Positions 1-7,953 of a stretch of 29,477 nt of DNA are shown piece after piece; the first letter of the stretch is position 1; every line of letters starts with the position of its first letter. Source of the stretch: HTCC5015 sp051747425 (GTDB lineage: Bacteria; Pseudomonadota; Gammaproteobacteria; HTCC5015); NCBI GenBank assembly GCA_051747425.1, contig JBNJGD010000021.1:1-29477 (forward strand), read 5' to 3'. The notes under the pieces are model-generated. The model ran no database searches. It saw nothing but the letters and a program-made list of their open reading frames with translations, and was not told where the DNA came from. The position numbers and the translations under genes are program-made.

Positions 1-2
1 TG

Positions 3-27
3 GTAGGAGCGGCGACCCCGCCGCGAC
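3..27 (+). repeat. REP-like palindrome, family A
   Basis: A GTAGGAGCGGCG arm and a CGCCGCGAC-type arm form a short GC-rich hairpin of the kind dispersed in Pseudomonas and relatives. Near-identical copies occur at 132-159 (inverted) and 18125-18152. Confidence 0.7.
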
Positions 28-30
28 TTG

Positions 31-61
31 GTGGGCGGCTTCGCCGCATTGGCTTTTGGTG
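31..61 (+). repeat. GGCGGCTTCGCCGC repeat, family D
   Basis: The core GGCGGCTTCGCCGC is itself a hairpin and is followed by ATTGGCTTTTGGTG. The same unit forms both ends of the element at 18067-18310 and appears at 23033-23050. Confidence 0.7.
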
Positions 62-80
62 GGTCGGATGTTTTGCGTTT

Positions 81-197
81 TAGCCACAGAGGGCACAGAG
101 GGGATTGTAGGAGGCCCGACCCCGGGCCGACTTGTCGCGGCGGGGGCGCCGCTCCTACAGCCCCCTTCCCTTCGTGCTCTTCGTGGCTCTGTGGCTA
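81..197. repeat. Nested inverted-repeat element, CACAGAG arms
   Basis: The left arm (81-101, TAGCCACAGAGGGCACAGAG) pairs with the right arm (168-197, ending CTCTGTGGCTA). The interior holds two GTAGGAG palindromes in opposite orientation (106-131 and 132-159). The right arm stops 2 bases before the stop codon of the ketoacyl synthase gene. The fold could act as a transcription terminator or 3'-end stabiliser for the gene(s) reading into it; this role is inferred. Confidence 0.65.
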
Positions 198-199
198 AT

Positions 200-1327
200 T
201 CACGCCTTGCGGACGATGACGCTGCCGATGGAGTAGCCGGCGCCGAAGGAGCAGATGACACCTTGCTCGCCGCTTTGGAAATCGTCCTGGTTTTTGTGGA
301 AGGCAATGATGGAGCCGGCGGAGCTGGTGTTGGCGTACTCGTCGAGAATGGTAGGGTTTTCCTCGGCAGAGGCCTCCCGGCCCAGTACGCGCTTGGCAAT
401 CAGGGTGTTCATGGCCAGGTTGGCCTGGTGCAGCCAGAAGCGTTTGACGGATTCCTTCTCGACCCCGCAATCGGCCAGATGCTCGGTGATCTGGGTGGCC
501 ACCATGGGGCACACTTCCTTGAACACCTTGCGACCGTTCTGCATGAACAGCTTGTCCCTCTGGCCAATGCCGTTTTCGTCCGCGTTGTTGAGAAAGCCGA
601 AGTTGTTGCGGATGTTGTTGGAAAACTGTGTTTGCAGTCGGGTACCGAGGATTTCGAAAATGTGGTCGGACTGTGCCGTATCGCTGCGCTCGACAATCAC
701 TGCCGTGGCCACATCACCGAAAATAAAGTGGCAGTCGCGGTCGTACCAGCACAGGTGGCCCGAACAGATCTCGGCGTTGACCATCAGCACACAACCCGCC
801 GTACCGGCGACTACCGCGTTGTAGGCGGCCTCGATGCCAAAAGTCGCCGAGGAACAGGCCACATTCATGTCGTAGCCGTAGCCCTGGATGCCCAGCTCGT
901 TCTGGATCTCGATGGCCATGGCCGGGTAGGCCCGCTGCATGTTGGAGCAGGCGACGATCACCGCGTCGATGTCGGCGGCGGTCTTGCCGGCGCGCTCCAT
1001 GGCCTGTGTGGCGGCGGCCACGCCGATTTCCGCCTGCACCGACAGCTCGTCGTCTGAACGCTCGGGGATGTAGGGTTTCATCCGCTGGGGATCGAGGACG
1101 CCGGACTTGTCGATCACATGCCGGCTCTTGATGCCCGAGGCCTTTTCAATAAAAGCAGAGGACGATTCCGCCAGGGGCGCCAGCTCACCGGCCTCAATGG
1201 CCGCGGCGTTCTCCCGGTTGAAACGCTCGACATAGGCGTTAAAGCTCTCCACCAACTCGTCGTTGGAGATCGATTGCGGCGGCGTGTAGAGACCGGTGCC
1301 GCTGATAACCACTTTACTCTGATTCAT
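200..1327 (-). CDS. Beta-ketoacyl-ACP synthase III-like (FabH family)
   Basis: The 375-residue product belongs to the thiolase-fold FabH family, whose members condense an acyl-CoA or acyl-ACP with malonyl-ACP. The catalytic triad is visible: Cys158 in NVACSSATFG, His300 in LHQANLAMN and Asn333 in EYANTSSAGS. It is longer than E. coli FabH (about 317 residues) because of an insertion near residues 30-95. It resembles the long Pseudomonas paralogue that takes medium-chain acyl-CoA rather than the housekeeping enzyme, so the substrate is uncertain. I chose the ATG at 1327; an in-frame GTG lies three codons upstream and neither has a strong ribosome site. It is followed closely on the 5' side by the reductase at 1418-2473 in the same direction, so the two may be cotranscribed. 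Confidence 0.85.
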   Translation of the reverse strand: MNQSKVVISGTGLYTPPQSISNDELVESFNAYVERFNRENAAAIEAGELAPLAESSSAFIEKASGIKSRHVIDKSGVLDPQRMKPYIPERSDDELSVQAEIGVAAATQAMERAGKTAADIDAVIVACSNMQRAYPAMAIEIQNELGIQGYGYDMNVACSSATFGIEAAYNAVVAGTAGCVLMVNAEICSGHLCWYDRDCHFIFGDVATAVIVERSDTAQSDHIFEILGTRLQTQFSNNIRNNFGFLNNADENGIGQRDKLFMQNGRKVFKEVCPMVATQITEHLADCGVEKESVKRFWLHQANLAMNTLIAKRVLGREASAEENPTILDEYANTSSAGSIIAFHKNQDDFQSGEQGVICSFGAGYSIGSVIVRKA

Positions 1328-1417
1328 AACTGTCACTGTGCGCTATAGATGTCGGCATTTTTGCCGCTTGGGCGAGCGGGCGCAAGCGACAATCGCCGCC
1401 GCGCCTTGGCTTTCGGC

Positions 1418-2473
1418 TCACGAAAGGACGAGCTTTTCGCTGCCGGGCAACTGCTCGATCAGGGACTTGCCGACCAACAGCGCCGGCGTGTAGGCACCGC
1501 CGTCTACCCGGTTGTCCAACAGATACTCGGCCACCGTCAAACTGCCATCGATGGTCAGGCTGTAGCCGTTGGCGGTCTTGATCCGCGCCGTCACCACCTT
1601 TCCAGCGGCATTGCGGGCCTCGCCCCAGACATAGGTGGGCAGCTTGGCCCGGGTGGCCTCGTCGGGGCCTTTGACCGACTTCTCCACACGCTTTTTAAGC
1701 ATGCGTTGCACCATCTTCAGCCCCAGTACCGGCCGCAACAGATTGGTCCATTTCATGCCCATGATCATTTTCCTGGGCATGGGGATATACACCTCGATAT
1801 TGGGAATGCCGGTGGTGGTGTAGGCGGTGGACACATCGCCCCAGGGAATGGTCACGGCGTCTTTCTCGCCCATACCAAAATCGATGCGGCGGCTGCGAAA
1901 GCCCAGGGGAATACTGCGCAACTGGCCGCCCTCGCGGACCAGGCAGCCCTTGGCCATCCCCTCGATGGAAGTCTTGGCGGTGCCCGGGCTGAGACCGGAG
2001 CGGGTATCGAAGCCCAGCGCCAGATGGGTGGCGTCGGGTAGCGCCTCGACCAGTGCCGCGGCCACACAATCCGTGGGAATGACATCAAAGCCGACGCCGG
2101 AGCACAGGGCCACACCGGCGCGCTTGGCCTCTGGAGCCAGAGTCTGGGCGTGTTCAAAAACCTCCACCTCGCCGGTGATGTCGGTGTAGTGGGTGCCGGC
2201 CTTGAGACAGGCGGCCATCATCGGCGCCGCCGTGGCCGAAAACGGGCCGGCGGCGTGGATCAGCACATCAATGCCCTCGAGCTGCTCGACCACGGCGTCC
2301 TCGCGCTCCAGATTAAAACAGCGCAGGGGGCAATTCAGTTCTTCCGCCAGGGGCCGAAGTTTGACTTCACTGCGGCCGGCGATCACCAGCGACAAGCCGC
2401 GGCGGGCGGCCTCGCGGGCGATCAGTTCGCCGGTGTAACCATTGGCGCCGTAAACCATGAGTGTCTTGGCCAT
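1418..2473 (-). CDS. Saccharopine dehydrogenase-like NAD(P)-binding protein (trans-acting enoyl reductase type)
   Basis: The 351-residue protein opens with a Rossmann fold: VYGANGYTGELIA near residues 8-20, followed by an AGR cofactor-selecting turn (residues 32-34) that suggests NADP. The sequence CSGVGFDVIPTDCVAAAL near 124-141 is typical of the saccharopine dehydrogenase NADP-binding family, which includes mycobacterial trans-acting enoyl reductases and many oxidoreductases of unknown substrate. It is not a lysine-pathway enzyme by context. It lies about 90 bases upstream of the ketoacyl synthase in the same orientation, which suggests a shared acyl-chain or ketone pathway. The function beyond reductase is inferred. 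Confidence 0.8.
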   Translation of the reverse strand: MAKTLMVYGANGYTGELIAREAARRGLSLVIAGRSEVKLRPLAEELNCPLRCFNLEREDAVVEQLEGIDVLIHAAGPFSATAAPMMAACLKAGTHYTDITGEVEVFEHAQTLAPEAKRAGVALCSGVGFDVIPTDCVAAALVEALPDATHLALGFDTRSGLSPGTAKTSIEGMAKGCLVREGGQLRSIPLGFRSRRIDFGMGEKDAVTIPWGDVSTAYTTTGIPNIEVYIPMPRKMIMGMKWTNLLRPVLGLKMVQRMLKKRVEKSVKGPDEATRAKLPTYVWGEARNAAGKVVTARIKTANGYSLTIDGSLTVAEYLLDNRVDGGAYTPALLVGKSLIEQLPGSEKLVLS

Positions 2474-2541
2474 GTCGTTCGCTCCTCGTTACAGATTGGG
2501 ATGGGGTATCAGCCAGTGACAATAACCCATGTGGCCGGCTT

Positions 2542-2572
2542 TTTACACAAAAGCGGCGGGCTGTGCGAGAAT
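2542..2572 (+). promoter_or_regulatory. Possible promoter for the gene at 2598
   Basis: TTTACA (2542-2547) and GAGAAT (2567-2572) resemble -35 and -10 boxes, but the spacer of 19 is long. This is a weak call in the only non-coding stretch between two divergent genes. Confidence 0.25.
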
Positions 2573-2597
2573 GCTGCGCTCTGTTTTGGAGGATACG

Positions 2598-3170
2598 ATG
2601 AACCGCCAACAACGACTTGAAGAACTCGCTCTGCTCAATGAAGAGAATCAGGCACTGCCCGGTTTTTTTCACGATCTCGACGATGACGACCTCCAGGCCG
2701 TCCACCAATATGTGGAAGAAGTGATCGAGAGGCACACCAGCGGCCTCGACAAGCTGATGCTGTCCATGGTCCAGTCGATGAAGTTCATCCCCAATGTCTT
2801 CCTGCAGATGATGTCCCGGCGCTATGTCGATCCGGTGTTCGCCGCACGCCTCACCTCACTGATGGAAATCAAGCGGGTGGTGGCCCTGACGCGCGGCATG
2901 CCCGTGGCCTATGTCGGCGAGGTCAGTGCCCACCAGCGCGACAACGCCCTCTCGGCGGAGATTCTGCAGGCCATGAAGGAAAGGGATATGGAGCCGGTGA
3001 TGCACTATGTATGCAACCACTACCCCGGCAAGGCACTGGACATCGCCGCCTATCTGCCCGACCGCCTGCTGCGCAAGGTGGCACAGTACTTTGACCCCAA
3101 CCGCATGGGCGAGGAACACCTCAACGATGATCGACGCGCCCTGCTCAAACGCATCCAGAGCCAGGTCTGA
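2598..3170 (+). CDS. Conserved hypothetical helical protein
   Basis: The product has 190 residues. The ATG at 2598 was chosen because GGAGGA sits 4 bases upstream; the reading frame stays open further upstream but has no ribosome site. The protein is rich in charged amphipathic helices and has no signal peptide, transmembrane segment or cysteine cluster. I do not recognise the family. The pattern of short helical units (LTSLMEIKRVVALTRGM, then LSAEILQAMKERDMEPVMHYV) might be a helical repeat fold. It runs convergently with the DUF445 gene, with only 6 bases between the stop codons. Confidence 0.7.
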   Translation: MNRQQRLEELALLNEENQALPGFFHDLDDDDLQAVHQYVEEVIERHTSGLDKLMLSMVQSMKFIPNVFLQMMSRRYVDPVFAARLTSLMEIKRVVALTRGMPVAYVGEVSAHQRDNALSAEILQAMKERDMEPVMHYVCNHYPGKALDIAAYLPDRLLRKVAQYFDPNRMGEEHLNDDRRALLKRIQSQV

Positions 3171-3176
3171 TCGCCC

Positions 3177-4391
3177 TCAGGCGCCGAAGATAAATACCAG
3201 CTGGGCGACCCCGGCCAGCATGCCCAGAATGCCCCCCGCCAGAACCAGCTTCCACTCGTCCTCCTGGAAGGCCGGGCGCAGCATGTTCTGGAACTGAAGC
3301 GGCGTGAGCAGCTTCATCCGCTCCTCCATGATGTTCTGAATGATCCTGGCCCGATCGGCGTTGAAAGCCGGATCGTCAAAAGTACTGCCGGCGATTTCAA
3401 TGGCCTTGTCGGCCGCGGTGGCCTTGAGGTTGGCAAAACCGGTGGGGCCGATGGTGCTCTGCACGATGGGCTTGGTAAAACCGGCCGTTTCATCCACCAC
3501 CCGGCGAAAGTGCAGGCGAATGGTGGCGTGGGCCCGGTCGGCGTGGGGTCCGGTGAGAATCTCCTTGATCATGTTACGAATGGTGAGAATCTCGTGGGTC
3601 ACGATGTAACTGTAGGTGCTGGAGACCTCGTGCTGGCGCTGCAGGAAAAGACCCTGGAATTTGATGCCGAACACATGAACCGGTTCGAGGGGCTGAAAAA
3701 TCAGGCGAAGGGCAATCCAGTTGGTGGCATAGCCCACCAAAAGGCCGAACAGGGGCAGAATCCACCAGGCGGGGTAGACATACCAGACCACCATCTGCAC
3801 CACACCGAAGAAAAAGCCGAAGAAAAAACCCGAATTGATGATAAAACGGAATTCCTTGGCACCAACCTCGAGAAAAATGCGCACCAGCAACTGCTTGTTC
3901 TCCACCAGGTGGTTCTGGATCATGCGCTTGAGGTCCAGCAGGGATTCGATCTGCTCCTCCATATCCCGCATCATCTCGTCGACAATCTCGGGCAGCTCGC
4001 GGCGGATCCGGGCAAAGATCTGCTTTTTGACCCGCGTCGGCAGGTTGTTCCAGAGCGTCGGCGATTCGGCGAGCATGGCCTCTTCGGTGTAACTCTCGAT
4101 CAGGGGGTCCACTACCTCCACCGCGTAATGCGACATGGTTCTGAGATCGAGTTCCCGGGCGATCTCGCGAACCGAGCCCAGCGTAGACAGACTGGTTTCA
4201 ACCGAAATCCCCGCCATTTTTCGCGCTTTCATGGGCACGATGCCCTGCCAGCCCAGAAACGGCGGGAGGCCGATAAACTCCAGCGGGTAGAACATCAGTT
4301 TGACCGCCATCCAGTTGGTAAACCAACCGACGATAGCGGCCACTACCGGGATACTCAGGTATTGCAAAATTTCAGTGGTAGAGCCAAACAC
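3177..4391 (-). CDS. DUF445 family membrane protein
   Basis: The 404-residue protein has an internal duplication typical of DUF445 (YheB-like). GWFTNWMAVKLMFYPLE (residues 22-38) is echoed by GYATNWIALRLIFQPLE (about 220-236). Hydrophobic segments lie near residues 8-34, 185-230 (rich in Phe and Trp) and at the C-terminus (LAGGILGMLAGVAQLVFIF). The long cytosolic middle part is charged and probably helical. The frame stays open for 92 more codons upstream, but those residues are unlike a protein N-terminus and run over the start of the divergent SCP2 gene. I therefore placed the start at the GTG at 4391, with AAGG upstream. The function is unknown; the family is associated with the envelope. 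Confidence 0.8.
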   Translation of the reverse strand: MFGSTTEILQYLSIPVVAAIVGWFTNWMAVKLMFYPLEFIGLPPFLGWQGIVPMKARKMAGISVETSLSTLGSVREIARELDLRTMSHYAVEVVDPLIESYTEEAMLAESPTLWNNLPTRVKKQIFARIRRELPEIVDEMMRDMEEQIESLLDLKRMIQNHLVENKQLLVRIFLEVGAKEFRFIINSGFFFGFFFGVVQMVVWYVYPAWWILPLFGLLVGYATNWIALRLIFQPLEPVHVFGIKFQGLFLQRQHEVSSTYSYIVTHEILTIRNMIKEILTGPHADRAHATIRLHFRRVVDETAGFTKPIVQSTIGPTGFANLKATAADKAIEIAGSTFDDPAFNADRARIIQNIMEERMKLLTPLQFQNMLRPAFQEDEWKLVLAGGILGMLAGVAQLVFIFGA

Positions 4392-4591
4392 AGCAAGCCT
4401 TGGGTCGGGTTTATTGTCATTTTGATTGGGCCAAGAATACTGGCAAGCGGACCTCAGGCCAAGCCTCGTAATACGACAGCCTTTGGCGCATAATCCGAGC
4501 CGAGGGACCGAATAACACAAACGCCGGACTGTTATTATGTCCCCGGATTGACAACAATAGCTGTCAGATTCGACCACACGGGAATATCGCC

Positions 4592-5119
4592 TTGAAATCA
4601 CACAAAATTGCAGCGGGCCTCCAGCGGGTCTATGTCGCCACCATGATGACCATCGTCGGTCGCGCACTGATTTCCGCCAGTCGGTATGACGAGGAAATCC
4701 GCAGCGAGTTTGCCGGCATGCCCGAGGGCTATGTGCTCTCCATGACCGTGATTCCCAACGGGCCCGGTTTTGCGCTCAAAGTCGACGGCCAGGGTCACCT
4801 GAGCTGGGTGGACACCGCCAGCGCCCGCCCCGATCTGACCATTCGTTTCAAGCATATGGAACACGCCTTTCTGGTATTGAGCTTTCAGGAGAGCACGGCG
4901 CGGGCCTTTGCCAACGACCGCATGATCGCCGACGGCGATGTCTCCCAGGCCATCCGCCTGGTGCGTTGCCTGAACAAGCTCGAAGCCATTATTCTGCCCA
5001 AAGTCGTCGCCCAACTGGCGGTCAAGCGCTACCCGGCCAACCTTTCCATCGGTGAAAAAGTATCCAAAGCGGTACGCATTTACACCGGCGTCACCCAACA
5101 AATCATCACAGGTCGCTAA
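4592..5119 (+). CDS. SCP2 sterol-binding-like protein
   Basis: The 175-residue protein matches the SCP2 lipid-carrier fold: an edge strand FALKVDGQGHLSWV, then PDLTIRFKHMEHAFLVL and ARAFANDRMIADGDVSQAIRLVRCLN. The last of these is the typical 'small, low-affinity cargo' half of the domain. These proteins bind hydrophobic ligands such as fatty acyl chains. The start appears to be TTG at 4592 with GGGAA upstream; the next in-frame ATG would remove 17 residues. The stop lies 5 bases before the iron alcohol dehydrogenase, so the two are probably cotranscribed, and the SCP2 protein may present a greasy alcohol or aldehyde to it (inference). Confidence 0.7.
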   Translation: MKSHKIAAGLQRVYVATMMTIVGRALISASRYDEEIRSEFAGMPEGYVLSMTVIPNGPGFALKVDGQGHLSWVDTASARPDLTIRFKHMEHAFLVLSFQESTARAFANDRMIADGDVSQAIRLVRCLNKLEAIILPKVVAQLAVKRYPANLSIGEKVSKAVRIYTGVTQQIITGR

Positions 5120-5124
5120 TTACT

Positions 5125-6312
5125 ATGACTCAGTCCTACTACGAGTTTTTCTGCCCCGTAAAAATGGTTGCCGGCCACAAGGCCCTGGAGCACATCCCCT
5201 TTGAGCTGACTGCCATCGGCGCCAAACGCGCCATGATCATCACCGACAAGGGTGTGCGCCAGGTCGGTCTGGTCGATCATGTCACCAATGTGTTCGACAG
5301 CACCGACCGCGAGTTCGCCTGCATCTTTGACGATGTTCCGCCGGACAGCAGCCTGGAAACCGTGCGAGCGGCGGCCAAGGCCTACCGCGACAACCAGTGC
5401 GACGCCATTATCGCCATCGGCGGCGGCTCGGTCATCGACACCTCCAAGGGCGTCAACATTCTGGTCTCCGAGGGTGGCGACGACCTGCGCCAGTACTCCG
5501 GCGCCCACAATCTGCCCAAGAAGCTCAACCCCCTCTTCGTCGTGCCCACCACCGCCGGCACCGGTGCCGAGGCCACCATGGTGGCGGTCATCTCCGACAC
5601 GGAAAGGGAAGTGAAGCTACCCTTTGCCTCCTACTTCCTGATGCCCGACGCCGCCATTCTCGACCCGCGCATGACACTGACCCTGCCGCCACACATCACG
5701 GCGATGACGGCGATGGATGCCATGACCCACGCGGTGGAGTCCTACACCTGCCTCAGCGCCAACCCCATGAGCGACGCCTACGCCTCGGCGGCGGTGCGCA
5801 AGATCAGCGAAAACCTGATGAAGGTGATGGACAAGCCCGACGACGCCGACGGCCGCCTCGAACTGGCCCAGGCCTCGACCATGGCTGGCACCGCCTTCTC
5901 CAACGCCATGGTCGGCATGGTGCACTCCCTGGGCCACGCCCTGGGCGCCGTCTGCCACTTGCCCCACGGCCTCTGCATGAACCTGTTCCTGCCCTATGTG
6001 CTGGACTACAACAAGAGCGTCAACGGCGACAAGATTGCCGAGCTCCTGCTGCCCCTGGCCGGCGCCGAAGTCTACGCCAACACACCGGCCGACCAGCGCG
6101 CCGACAAGGCCATCGCCCACTTGCGCCAGATGCGCGACGAACTCTTTGAGCGCTGCAACCTGCCGCGCACCCTCAAGGAGACCGGCAAGGTCGAGCACGA
6201 CCAGATCCCGGCCATCGCCAAAAAGGCCCTGGACGACGGTTCGATCATCTACAACCCCAGGGAAGCCAACCTCGACGAACTCATCGCCGTCCTCAAAGGC
6301 GCCTGGGAATAA
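5125..6312 (+). CDS. Iron-containing alcohol dehydrogenase (group III)
   Basis: The 395-residue protein is full length for the family and oxidises or reduces an alcohol/aldehyde pair with NAD(P). The nucleotide-binding GGGS lies at 99-102 and the PTTAGTGAEAT loop at 141-151. The metal ligands seen in FucO are all present: Asp198 and His202 in MDAMTHAVES, His267 in GMVHSLGH, and His281 in CHLPHG. The substrate cannot be read from sequence; the partner SCP2 gene hints at a long-chain or hydrophobic alcohol. The stop codon lies 2 bases before a CACAGAG-type repeat arm. Confidence 0.92.
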   Translation: MTQSYYEFFCPVKMVAGHKALEHIPFELTAIGAKRAMIITDKGVRQVGLVDHVTNVFDSTDREFACIFDDVPPDSSLETVRAAAKAYRDNQCDAIIAIGGGSVIDTSKGVNILVSEGGDDLRQYSGAHNLPKKLNPLFVVPTTAGTGAEATMVAVISDTEREVKLPFASYFLMPDAAILDPRMTLTLPPHITAMTAMDAMTHAVESYTCLSANPMSDAYASAAVRKISENLMKVMDKPDDADGRLELAQASTMAGTAFSNAMVGMVHSLGHALGAVCHLPHGLCMNLFLPYVLDYNKSVNGDKIAELLLPLAGAEVYANTPADQRADKAIAHLRQMRDELFERCNLPRTLKETGKVEHDQIPAIAKKALDDGSIIYNPREANLDELIAVLKGAWE

Positions 6313-6314
6313 GG

Positions 6315-6341
6315 TAAGCCACAGCCACGAAGAGCACGGAG
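6315..6341 (+). repeat. Left CACAGAG-family arm (partner at 7954-7973)
   Basis: TAAGCCACAGCCACGAAGAG starts 2 bases after the dehydrogenase stop. Its inverted partner, 17 of 20 bases matching, lies beyond nhaA at 7954-7973. In every other copy of this family the arms are only about 100-200 bases apart. Confidence 0.65.
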
Positions 6342-6348
6342 GCTCTTC

Positions 6349-6428
6349 GTCATAGCGAGGGGCGAAGCGACGCGGCTATCTTCCGAACGGCTTTTGCAGA
6401 TTGCTTCGCCTTCCGGCTCGCAATGACA
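6349..6428. repeat. TCATTGCGAG-family palindromic repeat, copy 1
   Basis: It reads CGTCATAGCGAGGGGCGAAG at the left and GGCTCGCAATGACAA at the right, an imperfect 80-base inverted repeat. The unit belongs to the widespread 'GTCATTGCGAG...GCAATC' intergenic repeats. The 6313-6613 stretch holds three of these and no convincing gene. Confidence 0.7.
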
Positions 6429-6434
6429 ACCTTC

Positions 6435-6511
6435 GTTATCGCGAGCCGCGCAGCGGCGTGGCGATATGCATAACAGTTTTCGCCGATTGCTTTGCTTCGC
6501 TCACAATGACA
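6435..6511. repeat. TCATTGCGAG-family palindromic repeat, copy 2
   Basis: It begins GTTATCGCGAGCCGCGCAGC and ends GCTTCGCTCACAATGACAC. It is an imperfect inverted repeat diverged from copy 1. Confidence 0.65.
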
Positions 6512-6516
6512 CTCTC

Positions 6517-6595
6517 TGTCATTGCAAAGAGAAAGGCGACGCGGAGATCTGGATAACACTGCCAGCAAATGGCTTCACCGCGTTCGCAATAACAA
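6517..6595. repeat. TCATTGCGAG-family palindromic repeat, copy 3
   Basis: It begins TGTCATTGCAAAGAGAAAGG and ends CGCGTTCGCAATAACAA. It lies immediately upstream of nhaA, so the nhaA promoter must be inside or overlap it. I see no good -35/-10 pair. Confidence 0.6.
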
Positions 6596-6613
6596 TGTGA
6601 ATGAGCTGACACC

Positions 6614-7924
6614 ATGTATCGCGTCTGGACTATCCTAACCGCCAATTCCCTGCTTTTGATCTCGGGTGCCTTGATCGCGCTCGTATGGGCAAATCTCGAT
6701 CCGCATTCCTATCACCACCTTGTCGAGTACCCGTTGTGGTTCAACGACTGGATTGGTCTTGATTATTCCTACTGGATAAAGGCCTATGGCGATGGATACG
6801 CGGGCTTTGGCACCCCGGACACAGCGAAGGTGCTTTCGCTTCACTACCTTGTGAACGATGGGCTCATGGCCCTGTTCTTCGCCATCGCCGCGAAAGAGGT
6901 GTGGGAAGCAGTCATTTTGAAAGAGGGCTCTCTGCGCGGCAAAAAAGCAGCGACACCGCTGTTTGCAACGGCTGGCGGCATGCTGGGTCCGATTGCGGTC
7001 TACCTCGGTCTCGCCGCATTCCTGGGATCTGACACCTACAATGCGGTCGCCAATGGCTGGGCCATCCCGACCGCGACGGACATTGCCTTCTCCTACCTGA
7101 TTGGCCGCATCGTCTTTGGCGCGGGCCACCCCGCTGTGCGCTTTCTGCTGTTGCTGGCCATCGCCGATGACGCGGTTGGGCTGATCATTCTGGCCATCTT
7201 CTACCCGTCGGGCGAGCTTGTTCCCCAATGGCTTTTGCTGTCACTTTCGGCATCGGTTTTTGTGTTTGTCGCGTTCAACTGGTTTCCACGCTACCTCGAC
7301 CGGGGCAACCAGTTGCGCCCAAACTCGACCCGCGTTCGCAAATACCTCAGCTTCTGGCCTTATGCGATTGCCGGCCTTGTCAGCTGGTACGCCTTCATGA
7401 AATCCGGCCTGCACCCGGCGCTTGGCCTTTTACCGATCGTGCCCGCCATTCCCCATGCGGATCGCGAATTCGGTATCTTTGCTGAGGAGGAAAGCCACCT
7501 TCCCGACCTGTTGAACGTCATGGAGCACAAACTGAAAAACCCCATTGAGGTGGTTTTGTTCTTCTTTGGCTTGTTGAACGCAGGTGTTCAGTTTGGCGCC
7601 ATTGGCGAAGCGACCTGGTTGGTCCTGGCCGGTTTGATCATCGGCAAGTCCGTCGGTGTCCTGGCCTTTGGCTGGTTTGCCGCAAAACCGCTGGGATTGG
7701 GCCTGCCGCAGGGCATGCGGATAATTGACCTCCTGGTCATCGGTCTGGTGGCAGCGATCGGATTTACCGTCTCAATCTTTGTCGCTACGGTGGCCTTTGA
7801 CGCCGGCCCCGTTCAGGATGCGGCCAAGATGGGCGCTCTGTTCAGCTTTGGTTCTGCCGTGCTGGCCATCATCGCCGGCAAGCTTTCAAAGGTTGAGAAG
7901 CAGAAGTTTCGCAAATCCGTTTAA
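6614..7924 (+). CDS. nhaA: Na+/H+ antiporter NhaA
   Basis: The 436-residue inner-membrane protein exchanges sodium for protons and helps with pH and salt balance. The hallmark residues are present: GWAIPTATDIAFS (148-160, Asp156, equivalent to Asp133 of E. coli) and LLAIADDAVGL (180-190, Asp185-Asp186, equivalent to the Asp163-Asp164 ion site). About 11-12 hydrophobic segments can be traced. It is somewhat longer than E. coli NhaA (388), mainly through an extended first periplasmic region (residues 28-80). Base composition is unlike its surroundings: sampled lines are 55-60% GC against 67-68% in the neighbouring dehydrogenase. It sits between two halves of an intergenic inverted repeat, which suggests acquisition by transfer. 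Confidence 0.93.
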   Translation: MYRVWTILTANSLLLISGALIALVWANLDPHSYHHLVEYPLWFNDWIGLDYSYWIKAYGDGYAGFGTPDTAKVLSLHYLVNDGLMALFFAIAAKEVWEAVILKEGSLRGKKAATPLFATAGGMLGPIAVYLGLAAFLGSDTYNAVANGWAIPTATDIAFSYLIGRIVFGAGHPAVRFLLLLAIADDAVGLIILAIFYPSGELVPQWLLLSLSASVFVFVAFNWFPRYLDRGNQLRPNSTRVRKYLSFWPYAIAGLVSWYAFMKSGLHPALGLLPIVPAIPHADREFGIFAEEESHLPDLLNVMEHKLKNPIEVVLFFFGLLNAGVQFGAIGEATWLVLAGLIIGKSVGVLAFGWFAAKPLGLGLPQGMRIIDLLVIGLVAAIGFTVSIFVATVAFDAGPVQDAAKMGALFSFGSAVLAIIAGKLSKVEKQKFRKSV

Positions 7925-7931
7925 ACAGCCC

Positions 7932-7945
7932 GGGGCCGAAGCCCC
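7932..7945 (+). terminator. Possible nhaA terminator hairpin
   Basis: GGGGC-CGAA-GCCCC is a perfect 5-bp stem with a tetraloop, 8 bases after the nhaA stop. It is followed by TCTCT rather than a T run, so it is a weak candidate. Confidence 0.35.
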
Positions 7946-7953
7946 TCTCTGCG

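Noticed and set aside
56..1057. A 333-codon plus-strand frame over the ketoacyl synthase
   Set aside because: The minus-strand frame has the full FabH catalytic triad. The plus frame shows no motif and begins inside repeats.
4548..4576. TTGACA before the SCP2 gene as a promoter
   Set aside because: The -35 is perfect, but no acceptable -10 lies 15-19 bases downstream.
4392..4667. The 92-codon N-terminal extension of the DUF445 frame
   Set aside because: It is Cys/Arg-rich, unlike the family, and overlaps the divergent SCP2 start and promoter region.
6350..6645. Two short minus-strand frames (72 and 69 codons) in the gap before nhaA
   Set aside because: They consist of translated TCATTGCGAG repeats (NDRECHCERSKAI-like text), a common annotation artefact.
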